In this document: positions 15,673-22,837 of the stretch, one piece after another | Layout of the letters: each line of letters opens with the position of its first letter | Position numbering within the stretch: position 1 is the first letter of the stretch | DNA from: an uncultured Clostridia bacterium | GTDB lineage: Bacteria > Bacillota > Clostridia > Christensenellales > Aristaeellaceae | Assembly (NCBI GenBank): GCA_934631985.1 | Contig: CAKTYE010000036.1 | Span: forward strand, 1-24,303 | Direction of reading: 5' to 3' | DNA: 24,303 nt | Position numbers and translations under genes: made by a program | Notes under the pieces: generated by a model | Databases searched by the model: none | What the model saw: the letters and a program-made list of their open reading frames with translations, nothing else | What the model was told of the DNA's origin: nothing

Positions 15673-15712
15673 GCGAGGGAGGAGCTTCTGGCACAGAAGC
15701 TGCCTCCCTCGC
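15673..15712. repeat. Long near-perfect hairpin without a T-run
   Basis: The arms at 15673-15690 and 15694-15712 pair over 18 positions with one bulged base and a 3-base loop. Neither strand has a T-run afterwards, so it is not a standard intrinsic terminator. Its role is unknown. The rest of 15534-15761 shows no gene. Confidence 0.75.
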
Positions 15713-15735
15713 ATGATTCCCGCCCCCTGCACATA

Positions 15736-15760
15736 GCCTCCTTCAGACAGGAGGCGGAGG
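15736..15760 (+). promoter_or_regulatory. Hairpin enclosing a ribosome-binding site of the SleB-like gene
   Basis: GCCTCC (15736-15741) pairs with GGAGGC (15750-15755) around an 8-base loop. The GGAGG inside the 3' arm is 7 bases from ATG 15762 and is the well-spaced SD; a second GGAGG (15756-15760) is only 1 base from the ATG. Confidence 0.55.
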
Positions 15761-15761
15761 T

Positions 15762-16190
15762 ATGACGGAGCTGGAGCTGTTTGCACGGCTGATTCAGTGT
15801 GAGGCGGGGGGAGAAGGGGATAACGGTATGCGGGCAGTGGCCAGTGTGGTCATGAACCGCGTTCGTATCACCTATGGCGAGTATGGGCGGTATAATACCA
15901 TTCGGGACGTGATCTTTCAGGCGGGACAGTTCAACTGCGCCAGAACGACCCTGGGCGGGCAGACCAATTTGCAGAACGTGTATAATATGAACCCGACCCA
16001 GGTGCATTATGACATCGCCAACTGGGCTATCGCGGGGAATCGCCTGTCCAACCTGGGACAGGCGCTGTGGTTCTTTAACCCGTATTCCACGACCTGCCAG
16101 AACAATTTCCCCTCCGCGGTGGGTTACTTCGTGCTGCGGGTGGGCGACCATTGCTTTTATAACCCCACCAGCAGCTACGCAGCGACTTGA
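15762..16190 (+). CDS. SleB/CwlJ-type spore cortex cell-wall hydrolase
   Basis: The 142-residue product is essentially one Hydrolase_2 domain (PF07486). The catalytic Glu14 is in 'IQCEAGGEG', followed by 'AVASVVMNRV', 'VIFQAGQFNCA' and a C-terminal 'ALWFFNPYST' with aromatic and Cys residues. The family hydrolyses spore-cortex peptidoglycan containing muramic lactam during germination. It lacks both a signal peptide and the peptidoglycan-binding domain of full SleB, so it is closer in layout to CwlJ, which is made in the mother cell and assembled with the coat. It stands alone between dapB and the ABC-F gene. I saw no clear sigma-A promoter. Confidence 0.88.
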   Translation: MTELELFARLIQCEAGGEGDNGMRAVASVVMNRVRITYGEYGRYNTIRDVIFQAGQFNCARTTLGGQTNLQNVYNMNPTQVHYDIANWAIAGNRLSNLGQALWFFNPYSTTCQNNFPSAVGYFVLRVGDHCFYNPTSSYAAT

Positions 16191-16193
16191 GCT

Positions 16194-16222
16194 TTGACGT
16201 GCATGCCCTTCCGTGCTACAAT
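16194..16222 (+). promoter_or_regulatory. Sigma-A promoter of the ABC-F operon
   Basis: TTGACG (16194-16199), 17-base spacer, TACAAT (16217-16222) with an extended -10 TG at 16214-16215. Start near 16229, about 29 bases before ATG 16258. Confidence 0.85.
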
Positions 16223-16257
16223 AGAACACGACTGATACGATGAAACACGGAGGCAAC

Positions 16258-18069
16258 ATGGCTGCTGCGTTTACGCTTACGGATGTGTCGCTGCACTACA
16301 GCGAAAAACCTCTCTTGACCCATGTGAACCTGACCATCTCGGAAGGGGACAAAATCGGCGTGGTGGGCCGCAACGGCGCGGGCAAGTCTACTCTTCTCCG
16401 CTTGCTGGCAGGCACGGAGGAGGCCGACGCGGGGGAGATCGCCCGCAGACGCGGCCTGACCGTGGCATATCTGCCCCAAACGCCTGCCCTACAGCCCGAG
16501 GATACCATTACCCAGGCCGCGTTGAGCTACCTGCCCGCATCCTCGAAGGAGGAGCGCGACGCTGCCGCTTATGAGGCGCAGACCATCCTGTCCCATTTGG
16601 GCTTCACGGATTTCGGACAGCGGGTGTCTACTCTCTCCGGCGGACAGAAAATGCGCGTTGCGCTGGCGGGCGTGCTGTGCCGCCCCACGGATGTGCTGCT
16701 GCTGGACGAGCCGACCAACCATATTGACCTGGACATGGCGGCATGGCTGGAGGAAAAGCTCATCGACTATCGCGGTACCTTAATCTGCGTCACCCATGAC
16801 CGCTATCTGCTGGAGCGCGTGTTCGGACGCATTTTTCAGGTGGGCGGCGGTCAGGTGCAAACCTATCAGACCGGGTACAGCGGCTATTTGGAGGAACGCG
16901 CCCAGCGGGAGGAGATGGCGGCATCTACCCTGCGCAAGCAGAAAAGCTTGTACCGCACAGAGCTGGCATGGATTCAGCGCGGCGCGCGCGCCCGCAGCAC
17001 CAAGGCCAAGGGCCGCATCGACCGCTTTGAAGAGCTGAAGGAAAACGTGAAGGAAGCGCCGCCGGAAGCGCAGCTGCAAATGAAAAGCGTCGCCAGCCGG
17101 CTGGGCAAGAAAATTCTCTCCTGCGAGCATCTGCATTGTGAGCTGGGCGGGCGTACCCTGGTGAAGGACTTTTCCTATACGCTGCTGCGGGACGACCGGG
17201 TGGGCATTATCGGCGGCAACGGTGCGGGAAAAACAACGCTGCTGCGCCTGCTCAGCGGCGAAAGGCAGCCAGACAGCGGGCTGGTGGAGCGAGGCGAGAC
17301 TGTTCGGCTGGGCGTGTTTGCACAGCATTGCCCGCTGCTGGACCCGGATACCCGGATCATTGACGCGGTGCGGGATGTGGCAGTGAAGGTCTATACGCCC
17401 GATGGGGAGCTTTCCGCTTCGCAGATGGCGGAGACATTTCTGTTCCCTTCCGGCATGCAGTATCAGAAGGTCGCTTCCCTTTCCGGCGGCGAGCAGCGGC
17501 GGCTGTACCTGCTGCGGGTGCTGATGGCTGCGCCGAACGTGCTGCTGCTGGATGAGCCGACCAACGACCTTGACCTGGAAACGCTGAACATCTTGGAGGA
17601 TTATCTGGACGGCTTCCAGGGGGCCATTGTGGCGGTGAGCCACGATCGCTATTTTCTGGACCGCGTGACGCGCAAGCTGTTCGCGCTGGAGGATGGGGAG
17701 CTGGTACCCTACATTGGCGGCTATGAGGATTATCTGGCGGACAAGGCCGCGAAGGAAAATGCGGCTGCGCCCAAGGCTGAGAAGCCTGCGCCCGCACAGC
17801 CTGTCCGGGAGAAAACACCTGCGAAGCGCTTTACCTTCAAGGAGCAGCGGGACTTTGACACCATTGACGGGGTAATCGCGGAGCTGGAAGCGAAGCTGGA
17901 GCAGCTGGCAAAGGACATGGACGCAAACAGCGCCGACTATGCCAAGGTGACGGAGCTGATGGCGGCGCAGGAAAAGACGCAGGCAGAGCTGGATGCAGCG
18001 ATGGAGCGCTGGATGTACTTACAGGAGCGCTATGAGGAGATTCAGGCGGCGAAGGAGCAAAAGACATGA
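16258..18069 (+). CDS. ABC-F translation factor ATPase, Uup/YfmR-like
   Basis: The 603-residue protein has two ABC domains and no membrane segment. Domain 1 has Walker A 'GRNGAGKST', signature 'LSGGQKMRVALAGVL' and Walker B 'VLLLDEPTNHIDLD'. Domain 2 has 'GGNGAGKTT', 'LSGGEQRRLYLLRVL' and 'VLLLDEPTNDLDLE'. The basic linker between them carries 'GARARSTKAKGRIDRF'. The C-terminus (about residues 520-600, starting 'FTFKEQRDFDTID') is a predicted coiled coil, typical of the Uup group. ABC-F proteins bind the ribosomal E site; Uup/YfmR members relieve stalling, including on proline-rich sequences. ATG 16258 has GGAGG (16249-16253) 4 bases upstream, which is close; ATG 16240 is in frame but lacks an SD. 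It overlaps the next gene by 4 bases. Confidence 0.92.
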   Translation: MAAAFTLTDVSLHYSEKPLLTHVNLTISEGDKIGVVGRNGAGKSTLLRLLAGTEEADAGEIARRRGLTVAYLPQTPALQPEDTITQAALSYLPASSKEERDAAAYEAQTILSHLGFTDFGQRVSTLSGGQKMRVALAGVLCRPTDVLLLDEPTNHIDLDMAAWLEEKLIDYRGTLICVTHDRYLLERVFGRIFQVGGGQVQTYQTGYSGYLEERAQREEMAASTLRKQKSLYRTELAWIQRGARARSTKAKGRIDRFEELKENVKEAPPEAQLQMKSVASRLGKKILSCEHLHCELGGRTLVKDFSYTLLRDDRVGIIGGNGAGKTTLLRLLSGERQPDSGLVERGETVRLGVFAQHCPLLDPDTRIIDAVRDVAVKVYTPDGELSASQMAETFLFPSGMQYQKVASLSGGEQRRLYLLRVLMAAPNVLLLDEPTNDLDLETLNILEDYLDGFQGAIVAVSHDRYFLDRVTRKLFALEDGELVPYIGGYEDYLADKAAKENAAAPKAEKPAPAQPVREKTPAKRFTFKEQRDFDTIDGVIAELEAKLEQLAKDMDANSADYAKVTELMAAQEKTQAELDAAMERWMYLQERYEEIQAAKEQKT

Positions 18070-18461
18070 AGACCTATGCGTTTCGGCTGCATCGCGGCGA
18101 TGACCTGCGGCTGAGCCTGGAAAAATTCGCCCGGGAGCAAAATTTGCAGGGTGCAGTGCTGCTTTCCTGCGTGGGCTGCCTGAGCAAATGGCGGCTGCGG
18201 GACGCCAGCGGTGTGAACATCCGGTCCGGGGAGGAGCATGTGGAGATCGTTTCCGCCATGGGGACGATCAGCGCAGAGCGGCTGCATGTCCACCTCTCCG
18301 CCAGCCGGGAGGATCTGTCCACGCTGGGCGGGCATCTGGCGGTGGGGTGCATCGTAAACACCACTGCGGAGATCGTGCTGCTGGAGCTGGGCGATGTGGC
18401 CTTTGGCGCGGTATTTGACCCGGAAACAGGGTATGACGAGCTGGATATTCGGAAGCTGTGA
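18066..18461 (+). CDS. PPC/DUF296-domain protein
   Basis: The 131-residue product is a single bacterial PPC (PCC, DUF296, PF03479) domain, recognisable by 'YAFRLHRGDDL', 'LLSCVGCLSKWRLRD', 'LHVHLSASREDLSTLGGHL' and 'GCIVNTTAEIVLLEL'. His74, His76 and His90 are at the positions of the His cluster that binds zinc in bacterial members. The plant versions are linked to AT-hook DNA-binding motifs; there is no AT-hook here. No biochemical function is firmly established for the stand-alone bacterial form. Its ATG overlaps the ABC-F stop (ATGA), so the two are translationally coupled. Confidence 0.88.
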   Translation: MKTYAFRLHRGDDLRLSLEKFAREQNLQGAVLLSCVGCLSKWRLRDASGVNIRSGEEHVEIVSAMGTISAERLHVHLSASREDLSTLGGHLAVGCIVNTTAEIVLLELGDVAFGAVFDPETGYDELDIRKL

Positions 18462-18484
18462 CGAAGACAAAACCAAAAAAGCAG

Positions 18485-18515
18485 GGGAGCTTGCAGGAAT
18501 TGCAGGCTCCCTTTT
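18485..18515 (+). terminator. Rho-independent terminator after the PPC gene
   Basis: GGGAGC (18485-18490) pairs with GCTCCC (18506-18511), with an inner TGCA/TGCA pairing, followed by TTTT. Confidence 0.7.
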
Positions 18516-18521
18516 CGCAAT

Positions 18522-18558
18522 AAAAAGCGCCCCTCGCAGCGGAAACCTGCGAAGGGCG
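18522..18558 (-). terminator. Rho-independent terminator of the spoIIID-mbl-ACT unit
   Basis: The arms at 18558-18547 and 18539-18528 form 12 pairs (one G-U) around a 7-base loop. On the minus strand they are followed by five T's (complement of 18526-18522). It lies 14 bases after the ACT-gene stop. Confidence 0.88.
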
Positions 18559-18571
18559 TGAGACATACAAT

Positions 18572-18940
18572 TCAAAGCAAAATGGTATACCCGGCTTCCC
18601 GGAGTGTGGCAAGCGCCTGGGGAAACTGTGCCGCCTTGGTCAGCACATAATCGGTGTTGTAGGTGGAAAGAGCGAAAATGCCGATTTTCTGCGCTGCCAG
18701 CAGGCTGGAAATCGCGGAAAGAATGCCGATCAGCGAAAAGTCCAGCACTCCCTCAATGCGGAAGGCGCGCCAGCCGTCGTCCCACTTCAAAACGTTTGCA
18801 GGCACAGCATCGCTGGGACAGACCAGCGAATTTTCCTCGTCCGTTTTGCCAGGAAAGCAAAAGGGCGCAGACCAGTCCACCTGGGAATAATCCGCTACCT
18901 GACACACGGAAAATGATTGTGGAATGACCTTCAGTTCCAT
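18572..18940 (-). CDS. ACT-domain protein (ACT_7/CASTOR-like)
   Basis: The 122-residue protein has the two-part layout of small ACT_7-type proteins. The N-terminal half carries 'FSVCQVADYSQVDW' and 'DEENSLVCPSDAVPANV'. The C-terminal ACT fold carries 'WRAFRIEGVLDFSLIGILSA' and 'KIGIFALSTYNTDYVL'. ACT domains usually bind amino acids and control a partner protein; the ligand here is unknown and no catalytic domain is attached. AAGGAG upstream is 8 bases from ATG 18940. The gene starts 12 bases after the mbl stop and is followed by a terminator, so it is the last gene of the spoIIID-mbl unit. Confidence 0.85.
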   Translation of the reverse strand: MELKVIPQSFSVCQVADYSQVDWSAPFCFPGKTDEENSLVCPSDAVPANVLKWDDGWRAFRIEGVLDFSLIGILSAISSLLAAQKIGIFALSTYNTDYVLTKAAQFPQALATLREAGYTILL

Positions 18941-18952
18941 GGCGCTGCTCCT

Positions 18953-19969
18953 TTACCGTCCGCGGCCGTTGCCCAGCAGATGCTTCATGCCGCTCAGATC
19001 CTCCAGGGCGCGTCCGCAGCCCATGACTACGCAGGTCTGCGGATCGTCCGCAACGCCGCAGGGAATCTTCATGACAGCGTAAACGGCCTCGCACAGGCCC
19101 GTCAGGGCCGCAGCACCGCCGGTGAAAACGATGCCGTCGTTGAAAATATCGGAAGCAAGCTGGGGCGGTGTGCGCTCGATCACAGCCTGAATGGCTTCGA
19201 TCAGCTCGCCCACAGGATCCTTCAGGGCTTCATAAATTTCAACGGAGGAAATCTTCATGGTCTTGGGCAGTCCCGTAATGAGGTTGCGGCCCGTGACCTC
19301 CATGGCAATCTCCTCCAGCCGGGGGACGGCGCTGCCAATGTTGATCTTCAACTCCTCCGCCGTGCGCTCGCCGATAAGCAGGTTATACTTCTTGCGCAGA
19401 TGACGGATGATCGCATCATCAAAATAGTCGCCGCCGATGGGAATGCAGCTTGCCACCGTCACCTGCCCCAGGGACAGCACGGCAATGTCCGTCACGCCCG
19501 CGCCCATGTCCACGATCATGGAGCCATACGGTTCCTCAAACTGCACGCCTGCGCCCAGCGCCGCCGCAATGGGACGGTCCAGCAGCTGGGTGCGGCGCAT
19601 GCCCGCATCAAACATGATGCTGATGATGGAGCGCTTTTCCACCTCGTTCACGCCGCTGGGAACGGAAATGACGCAGCGGGGACGCGAAAAAAAGTGGCGG
19701 CCCATTACATGCATGGTGAAATATTTCAGCAGGGTGTTGGTCAGGTCGAAGTCCGTCACGGTACCCTGCCGCAGGGGACGGATCGCCAGCACGTTGCCCG
19801 GGGTACGACCGATCATACGGTAAGCGTCGCTGCCCACGGCGAGAATTTTCTTGCTTTCCCGCTCGATGGCGACCACCGCAGGCTCCCGCAGGACGATACC
19901 CTTGCCCTTCATGTAGATCAGCACGTTGGAGGTGCCCAAATCAATGCCGATGTCATTTACTGCTGCCAC
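18953..19969 (-). CDS. mbl: MreB/Mbl-family rod-shape actin
   Basis: A 338-residue bacterial actin. The nucleotide-binding motifs are visible: 'IGIDLGTSNVLIYMKGKGIV' (phosphate 1), 'IVDMGAGVTDIAVLSLG' (phosphate 2) and 'IVFTGGAAALTGL' (adenosine). 'GSDAYRMIGRTPGN' and 'RPLRQGTVTDFD' are MreB hallmarks. It forms membrane-associated filaments that organise lateral wall synthesis. It is called Mbl rather than MreB because it follows spoIIID, as mbl does in Bacillus, and because mreC and mreD are absent. The sequence alone does not fully separate the paralogues. The start is GTG 19969, with a GGGGAAGG SD upstream. It lies 88 bases after the spoIIID stop in the same direction. Confidence 0.92.
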   Translation of the reverse strand: MAAVNDIGIDLGTSNVLIYMKGKGIVLREPAVVAIERESKKILAVGSDAYRMIGRTPGNVLAIRPLRQGTVTDFDLTNTLLKYFTMHVMGRHFFSRPRCVISVPSGVNEVEKRSIISIMFDAGMRRTQLLDRPIAAALGAGVQFEEPYGSMIVDMGAGVTDIAVLSLGQVTVASCIPIGGDYFDDAIIRHLRKKYNLLIGERTAEELKINIGSAVPRLEEIAMEVTGRNLITGLPKTMKISSVEIYEALKDPVGELIEAIQAVIERTPPQLASDIFNDGIVFTGGAAALTGLCEAVYAVMKIPCGVADDPQTCVVMGCGRALEDLSGMKHLLGNGRGR

Positions 19970-20057
19970 GAAACCTTCCCCTTTTTCTTCGCAAATGGAA
20001 TATCATTGGTATTATAGCATGTTTGGCCTGTAAAGTAAACCATGCCGAAAAGGGGCG

Positions 20058-20348
20058 CTACTGCGCGTCGGCATCGTGCTGGTGGAGAAACTTTTCCCGG
20101 GTGGCGGCGCCGCCGCGCAGATGGCGCACGGACTTGTTGTATTGCAGCAGGGACGCGACCTGCCGCGCAAGGCAGCGATCCAGCCCGGGCAGGCGGCGCA
20201 GCATATCCTTGTGGACGGCGGACTTGGAAAGACCAAAGGCACGGGCCGCCTGACGCACGGTGGCACGGTGCGTCAGCATATAGTCCGCCACGCGCAGACA
20301 TCGCTCGGAAAGGTCGCAAGGGCAGGTGACAACGGGAATTTCTCCCAC
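20058..20348 (-). CDS. spoIIID: Sporulation transcription regulator SpoIIID
   Basis: A 96-residue DNA-binding protein with the helix-turn-helix 'ATVRQAARAFGLSKSAVHKD' at residues 29-48. The strongly conserved family tail '...RLPGLD..LARQV..LLQYNKSVRHLRGGAAT' follows. SpoIIID is a mother-cell regulator, made under sigma-E in Bacillus, that activates or represses many sporulation genes. The frame runs up to 20393 through the truA terminator. GTG 20348 is the likely start: it gives the family length, and AAAGGGGG (20363-20356) is 7 bases upstream. That SD is the 3' arm of the terminator hairpin. The C-terminus (HQHDADAQ) is longer and less basic than usual. mbl follows. Confidence 0.93.
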   Translation of the reverse strand: MGEIPVVTCPCDLSERCLRVADYMLTHRATVRQAARAFGLSKSAVHKDMLRRLPGLDRCLARQVASLLQYNKSVRHLRGGAATREKFLHQHDADAQ

Positions 20349-20349
20349 G

Positions 20350-20391
20350 AAAAAGCCCCCTTTCAGGTTTGTACAACCTATGAAAGGGGGC
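20350..20391 (-). terminator. Rho-independent terminator of the ecf-truA operon
   Basis: A perfect 11-pair stem (20391-20381 with 20365-20355), plus an inner GGTT/AACC pairing, is followed on the minus strand by five T's (complement of 20354-20350). It begins 8 bases after the truA stop. The 3' arm is also the SD of spoIIID. Confidence 0.92.
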
Positions 20392-20404
20392 ATAGGGCTT
20401 ATTC
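20375..20404 (-). promoter_or_regulatory. Candidate sigma-E promoter for spoIIID
   Basis: On the minus strand there is GAATAAG (20404-20398), a 15-base spacer, and CATAGGTT (20382-20375). I count 5 of 7 and 6 of 8 matches to the Bacillus sigma-E consensus (KMATATT, 14-15, CATACAHT). Start would be near 20368, at the beginning of the terminator's 3' arm. Confidence 0.45.
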
Positions 20405-21181
20405 CTCGTGCCAGCGCACATCTTCGGGGGCCTGAAAGGCTTCGGGAGGATAATAGACCTCCGTCAGCTCCAGCCCGCAGGCAGGGGCGGTCACGCCCAG
20501 CGCAAGGCGATCACCTGATGCCAGTGCGCGTTCGAAAGCATCGGGGGCGCGGCGGTGCAAGCCGATCTCGATCAACGTGCCTGCGATAATGCGCACCATG
20601 TTGTAGAGAAAGGCATTGCCCTCCACCACTAGCGTGACAGCCTCGCCGCTGCGGGAGACCTCTGCCCAGTGCAGGGTGCGGACGGTCGTTTTTGCCGTGC
20701 CGCCGGAGGCCTGAAAGGCCGCAAAATCGTGAGTACCCAGCAGCGACTGCGCGGCGGTGTGCATCAGCGCTTCATCCAGCGGAAGCGGCACATGGGCGCA
20801 GAGGTTGCGGCCCAGCGCCGTGCCGTGGCGGCTATTGCAGATGCGGTAGGTGTAGCGCTTGCCGCCCGTCATGAATCTTGCGTGGAACTCTGCGGGAACC
20901 TCCCGGCCTGTGTGGACGCGAATATCCCGCGGGAGCATGGTGTTCAGCACAAAGGGGTATTTTTCCGGGGGAATGGAGCTTTCCGTGTCAAAGTGGAACG
21001 CCTGTCCCCGGGCATGTACGCCCGCATCGGTACGGCTTGCGCCGGTGATGACGGTAGGACTGCCCGTGGCGCGTGCCAGCGCCTCCTCCAGCACCTGCTG
21101 CACCGCCAGCCCGTTGAGCTGACGCTGCCAGCCGGCGTAGCCTGTGCCGTCATATTCCACGGTGCAGAGAATGCGCCTCAT
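20399..21181 (-). CDS. truA: tRNA pseudouridine(38-40) synthase TruA
   Basis: A 260-residue enzyme that isomerises uridines 38-40 in the anticodon stem-loop of many tRNAs. It starts 'VEYDGTGYAGWQRQ', carries the catalytic Asp52 in 'SRTDAGVHA', and has 'FNLYMVR'-like 'FLYNMVRIIAGTLIEIG' near the C-terminus. The ATG overlaps the ecfT stop (ATGA at 21181-21178). The order ecfA1-ecfA2-ecfT-truA is standard in Firmicutes. The ribosomal genes rplM and rpsI that often follow truA are absent; a terminator and spoIIID follow instead. Confidence 0.96.
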   Translation of the reverse strand: MRRILCTVEYDGTGYAGWQRQLNGLAVQQVLEEALARATGSPTVITGASRTDAGVHARGQAFHFDTESSIPPEKYPFVLNTMLPRDIRVHTGREVPAEFHARFMTGGKRYTYRICNSRHGTALGRNLCAHVPLPLDEALMHTAAQSLLGTHDFAAFQASGGTAKTTVRTLHWAEVSRSGEAVTLVVEGNAFLYNMVRIIAGTLIEIGLHRRAPDAFERALASGDRLALGVTAPACGLELTEVYYPPEAFQAPEDVRWHEE

Positions 21182-21981
21182 AGCAGATGCCCTTCCAGCA
21201 CGATCAGCCCAATGAACACCGCCATGACAAGGCAGGCATACAGATCGGCGCGGGTGAGCTTCAGCACACGCAGGCGGGTGCGGCCCTCGCCGCCGCGATA
21301 GCAGCGGGATTCCATGGCCATGGCAAGGTCGCCTGCACGGCGGAATGCGCTGACGAACAGCGGCACCAGCAGCGGCACCATGGACTTGGCACGGGCAAAC
21401 AGATTGCCGGATTCAAAATCCGCGCCGCGGGCCATCTGCGCCTTCATGATCTTGTCCGTTTCGTCCAGCAGCGTCGGGATGAAGCGCAGGGCGATGGTCA
21501 TCATCATGGCAAGCTCGTGAGCGGGAAAGTGAACCTTTTTCAGGGGCGTCAGCAGCAGCTCCAGACCGTCGGAGAGGGACACGGGCGAGGTGGTCAGCGT
21601 CAGCAGCGACGTGCCGACGACCAGAAAGACCAGGCGCAGGCAGTAATGCACCGCCCGGGTAAGCCCCTCCTGGGTGATGAGGATAAAGCCCCAATGCACC
21701 AGCGTGGTTCCCTCGCCGGAGAAAAAGAGGTTCAAAAGGAACGTCAGCACCAGAATGATGCGGAGGGGCTTCAGGCCCTTCATCAGCATTTTGAAGGGGA
21801 CGTTCGCCATGCGGGACATGAAATACACAAAGGCCAGTGCCAGCACATAGCCCCACAGGGTGTGGATCATGAACACGCCGACAATGAAGCCGATGGTCAG
21901 CACGATCTTGATGCGGGGATCAAGCCGATGGACAACGCTGTCCGTGGGGTAATACTGCCCCATGGTGATGTTGTTAAGCAT
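21178..21981 (-). CDS. ecfT: ECF transporter membrane scaffold EcfT
   Basis: A 267-residue integral membrane protein with about five to six helices (PF02361). It begins 'MGQYYPTDSVVHRLDPR', typical of EcfT. The coupling helices carry Ala-Arg motifs, as in 'RFIPTLLDETDKIMKAQMAR' followed by GADF, and a later 'SRCYRGGEGRTRLRVLKL'. It couples the two ATPases to exchangeable S components such as BioY. The frame extends to 22107, but ATG 21981 is set by AAGGAGG 6 bases upstream and by the family start. It overlaps ecfA2 by 8 bases and truA by 4. Confidence 0.95.
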   Translation of the reverse strand: MLNNITMGQYYPTDSVVHRLDPRIKIVLTIGFIVGVFMIHTLWGYVLALAFVYFMSRMANVPFKMLMKGLKPLRIILVLTFLLNLFFSGEGTTLVHWGFILITQEGLTRAVHYCLRLVFLVVGTSLLTLTTSPVSLSDGLELLLTPLKKVHFPAHELAMMMTIALRFIPTLLDETDKIMKAQMARGADFESGNLFARAKSMVPLLVPLFVSAFRRAGDLAMAMESRCYRGGEGRTRLRVLKLTRADLYACLVMAVFIGLIVLEGHLL

Positions 21982-22837
21982 GGGGAGCCTCCTTCCACAG
22001 GCGGAGCAGCGCATCGCGCACCGCATCGAGGGTATACAGATTGTCGGGCAGCTCGACGCCGCGCTTGCGCAGCTCGGCGCAAAGCTTTGCGGCCTGCGGC
22101 ACGCCAAGTCCCACGGACTCCATCATGTCCACCTGACGGAACAGCTCCCGGGGCGTGCCGTCTGCCACAAGTTTGCCCTTGTTCATGACGATCAGGCGCG
22201 TGGCAAGTCGGGAAATATCGTCCATGGAGTGGCTGACCATGATGACGGTCACGCCGCCCGTGCGGTGCAGCTCCTTCACCATGCCCAGAATGCGATCGCG
22301 GCCCAGGGGGTCAAGGCCGGCGGTCGGCTCGTCCAGAATGAGATACTTCGTTTCCATGGCAAGCACGCCCGCAATGGCGACCCGGCGCATTTGTCCGCCG
22401 GACAGCTCGAAGGGGGAACGCGCGGCATACTTGTCGTAGTCCAGATGCACCCATTCCATGGCGCGGCGGACGCGCTGGTCGATCTCCTCGGCGGACAGGC
22501 CCAGATTTTTCGGGCCGAAGGCGATGTCCTTGGCAACGGTTTCCTCAAACAGCTGATATTCGGGATACTGGAACACAAGGCCTACCTTTTGACGAATGCG
22601 GCGGCGGTCGGCGCCCTTGGCAAACAGATCCTCACCGTCCACCAGAATCTGCCCGGAGGTGGGGGAGAGCAGGCCGTTCAGGTGCTGCACCAGCGTGGAC
22701 TTGCCGGAGCCGGTGTGACCGATCACGCCGATAAATTCGCCCTCGCCGATGGTCAGGTTCACATCCTCGATGGCGGTAGACTGGAATGCGCTGCCGGGGC
22801 TGTAGGTGTGGGTCAGGTGCTTTACTTCGATGGACAT
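21974..22837 (-). CDS. ecfA2: ECF transporter ATPase EcfA2
   Basis: A 287-residue ATPase. It has Walker A 'GHTGSGKST', Q-loop 'VFQYPEYQLFEETV', signature 'LSGGQMRRVAIAGVL', Walker B 'YLILDEPTAGLDP' and the H-loop His in 'MVSHSM'. The 'YSPGSAFQSTAIEDV' insert near the start and 'FQYPEYQLF' are typical of EcfA2 (formerly CbiO2). It forms a heterodimer with EcfA1 beneath EcfT. ATG 22837 overlaps the 3' end of ecfA1 by 16 bases. Confidence 0.95.
   Translation of the reverse strand: MSIEVKHLTHTYSPGSAFQSTAIEDVNLTIGEGEFIGVIGHTGSGKSTLVQHLNGLLSPTSGQILVDGEDLFAKGADRRRIRQKVGLVFQYPEYQLFEETVAKDIAFGPKNLGLSAEEIDQRVRRAMEWVHLDYDKYAARSPFELSGGQMRRVAIAGVLAMETKYLILDEPTAGLDPLGRDRILGMVKELHRTGGVTVIMVSHSMDDISRLATRLIVMNKGKLVADGTPRELFRQVDMMESVGLGVPQAAKLCAELRKRGVELPDNLYTLDAVRDALLRLWKEAPHA

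Noticed and set aside
15554..15736. 60-codon plus-strand frame in the dapB-hydrolase spacer
   Set aside because: No SD, no family resemblance, and it passes through the long hairpin.
14445..16259. Open frame of 604 codons on the minus strand
   Set aside because: Antisense to dapA, dapB and the hydrolase gene, with Arg/Pro/Ser-rich, domain-free translation; a by-product of codon bias.
20349..20393. Extended N-terminus of SpoIIID from ATG 20393
   Set aside because: It would translate the whole terminator hairpin, has no SD and exceeds the family length; GTG 20348 fits better.
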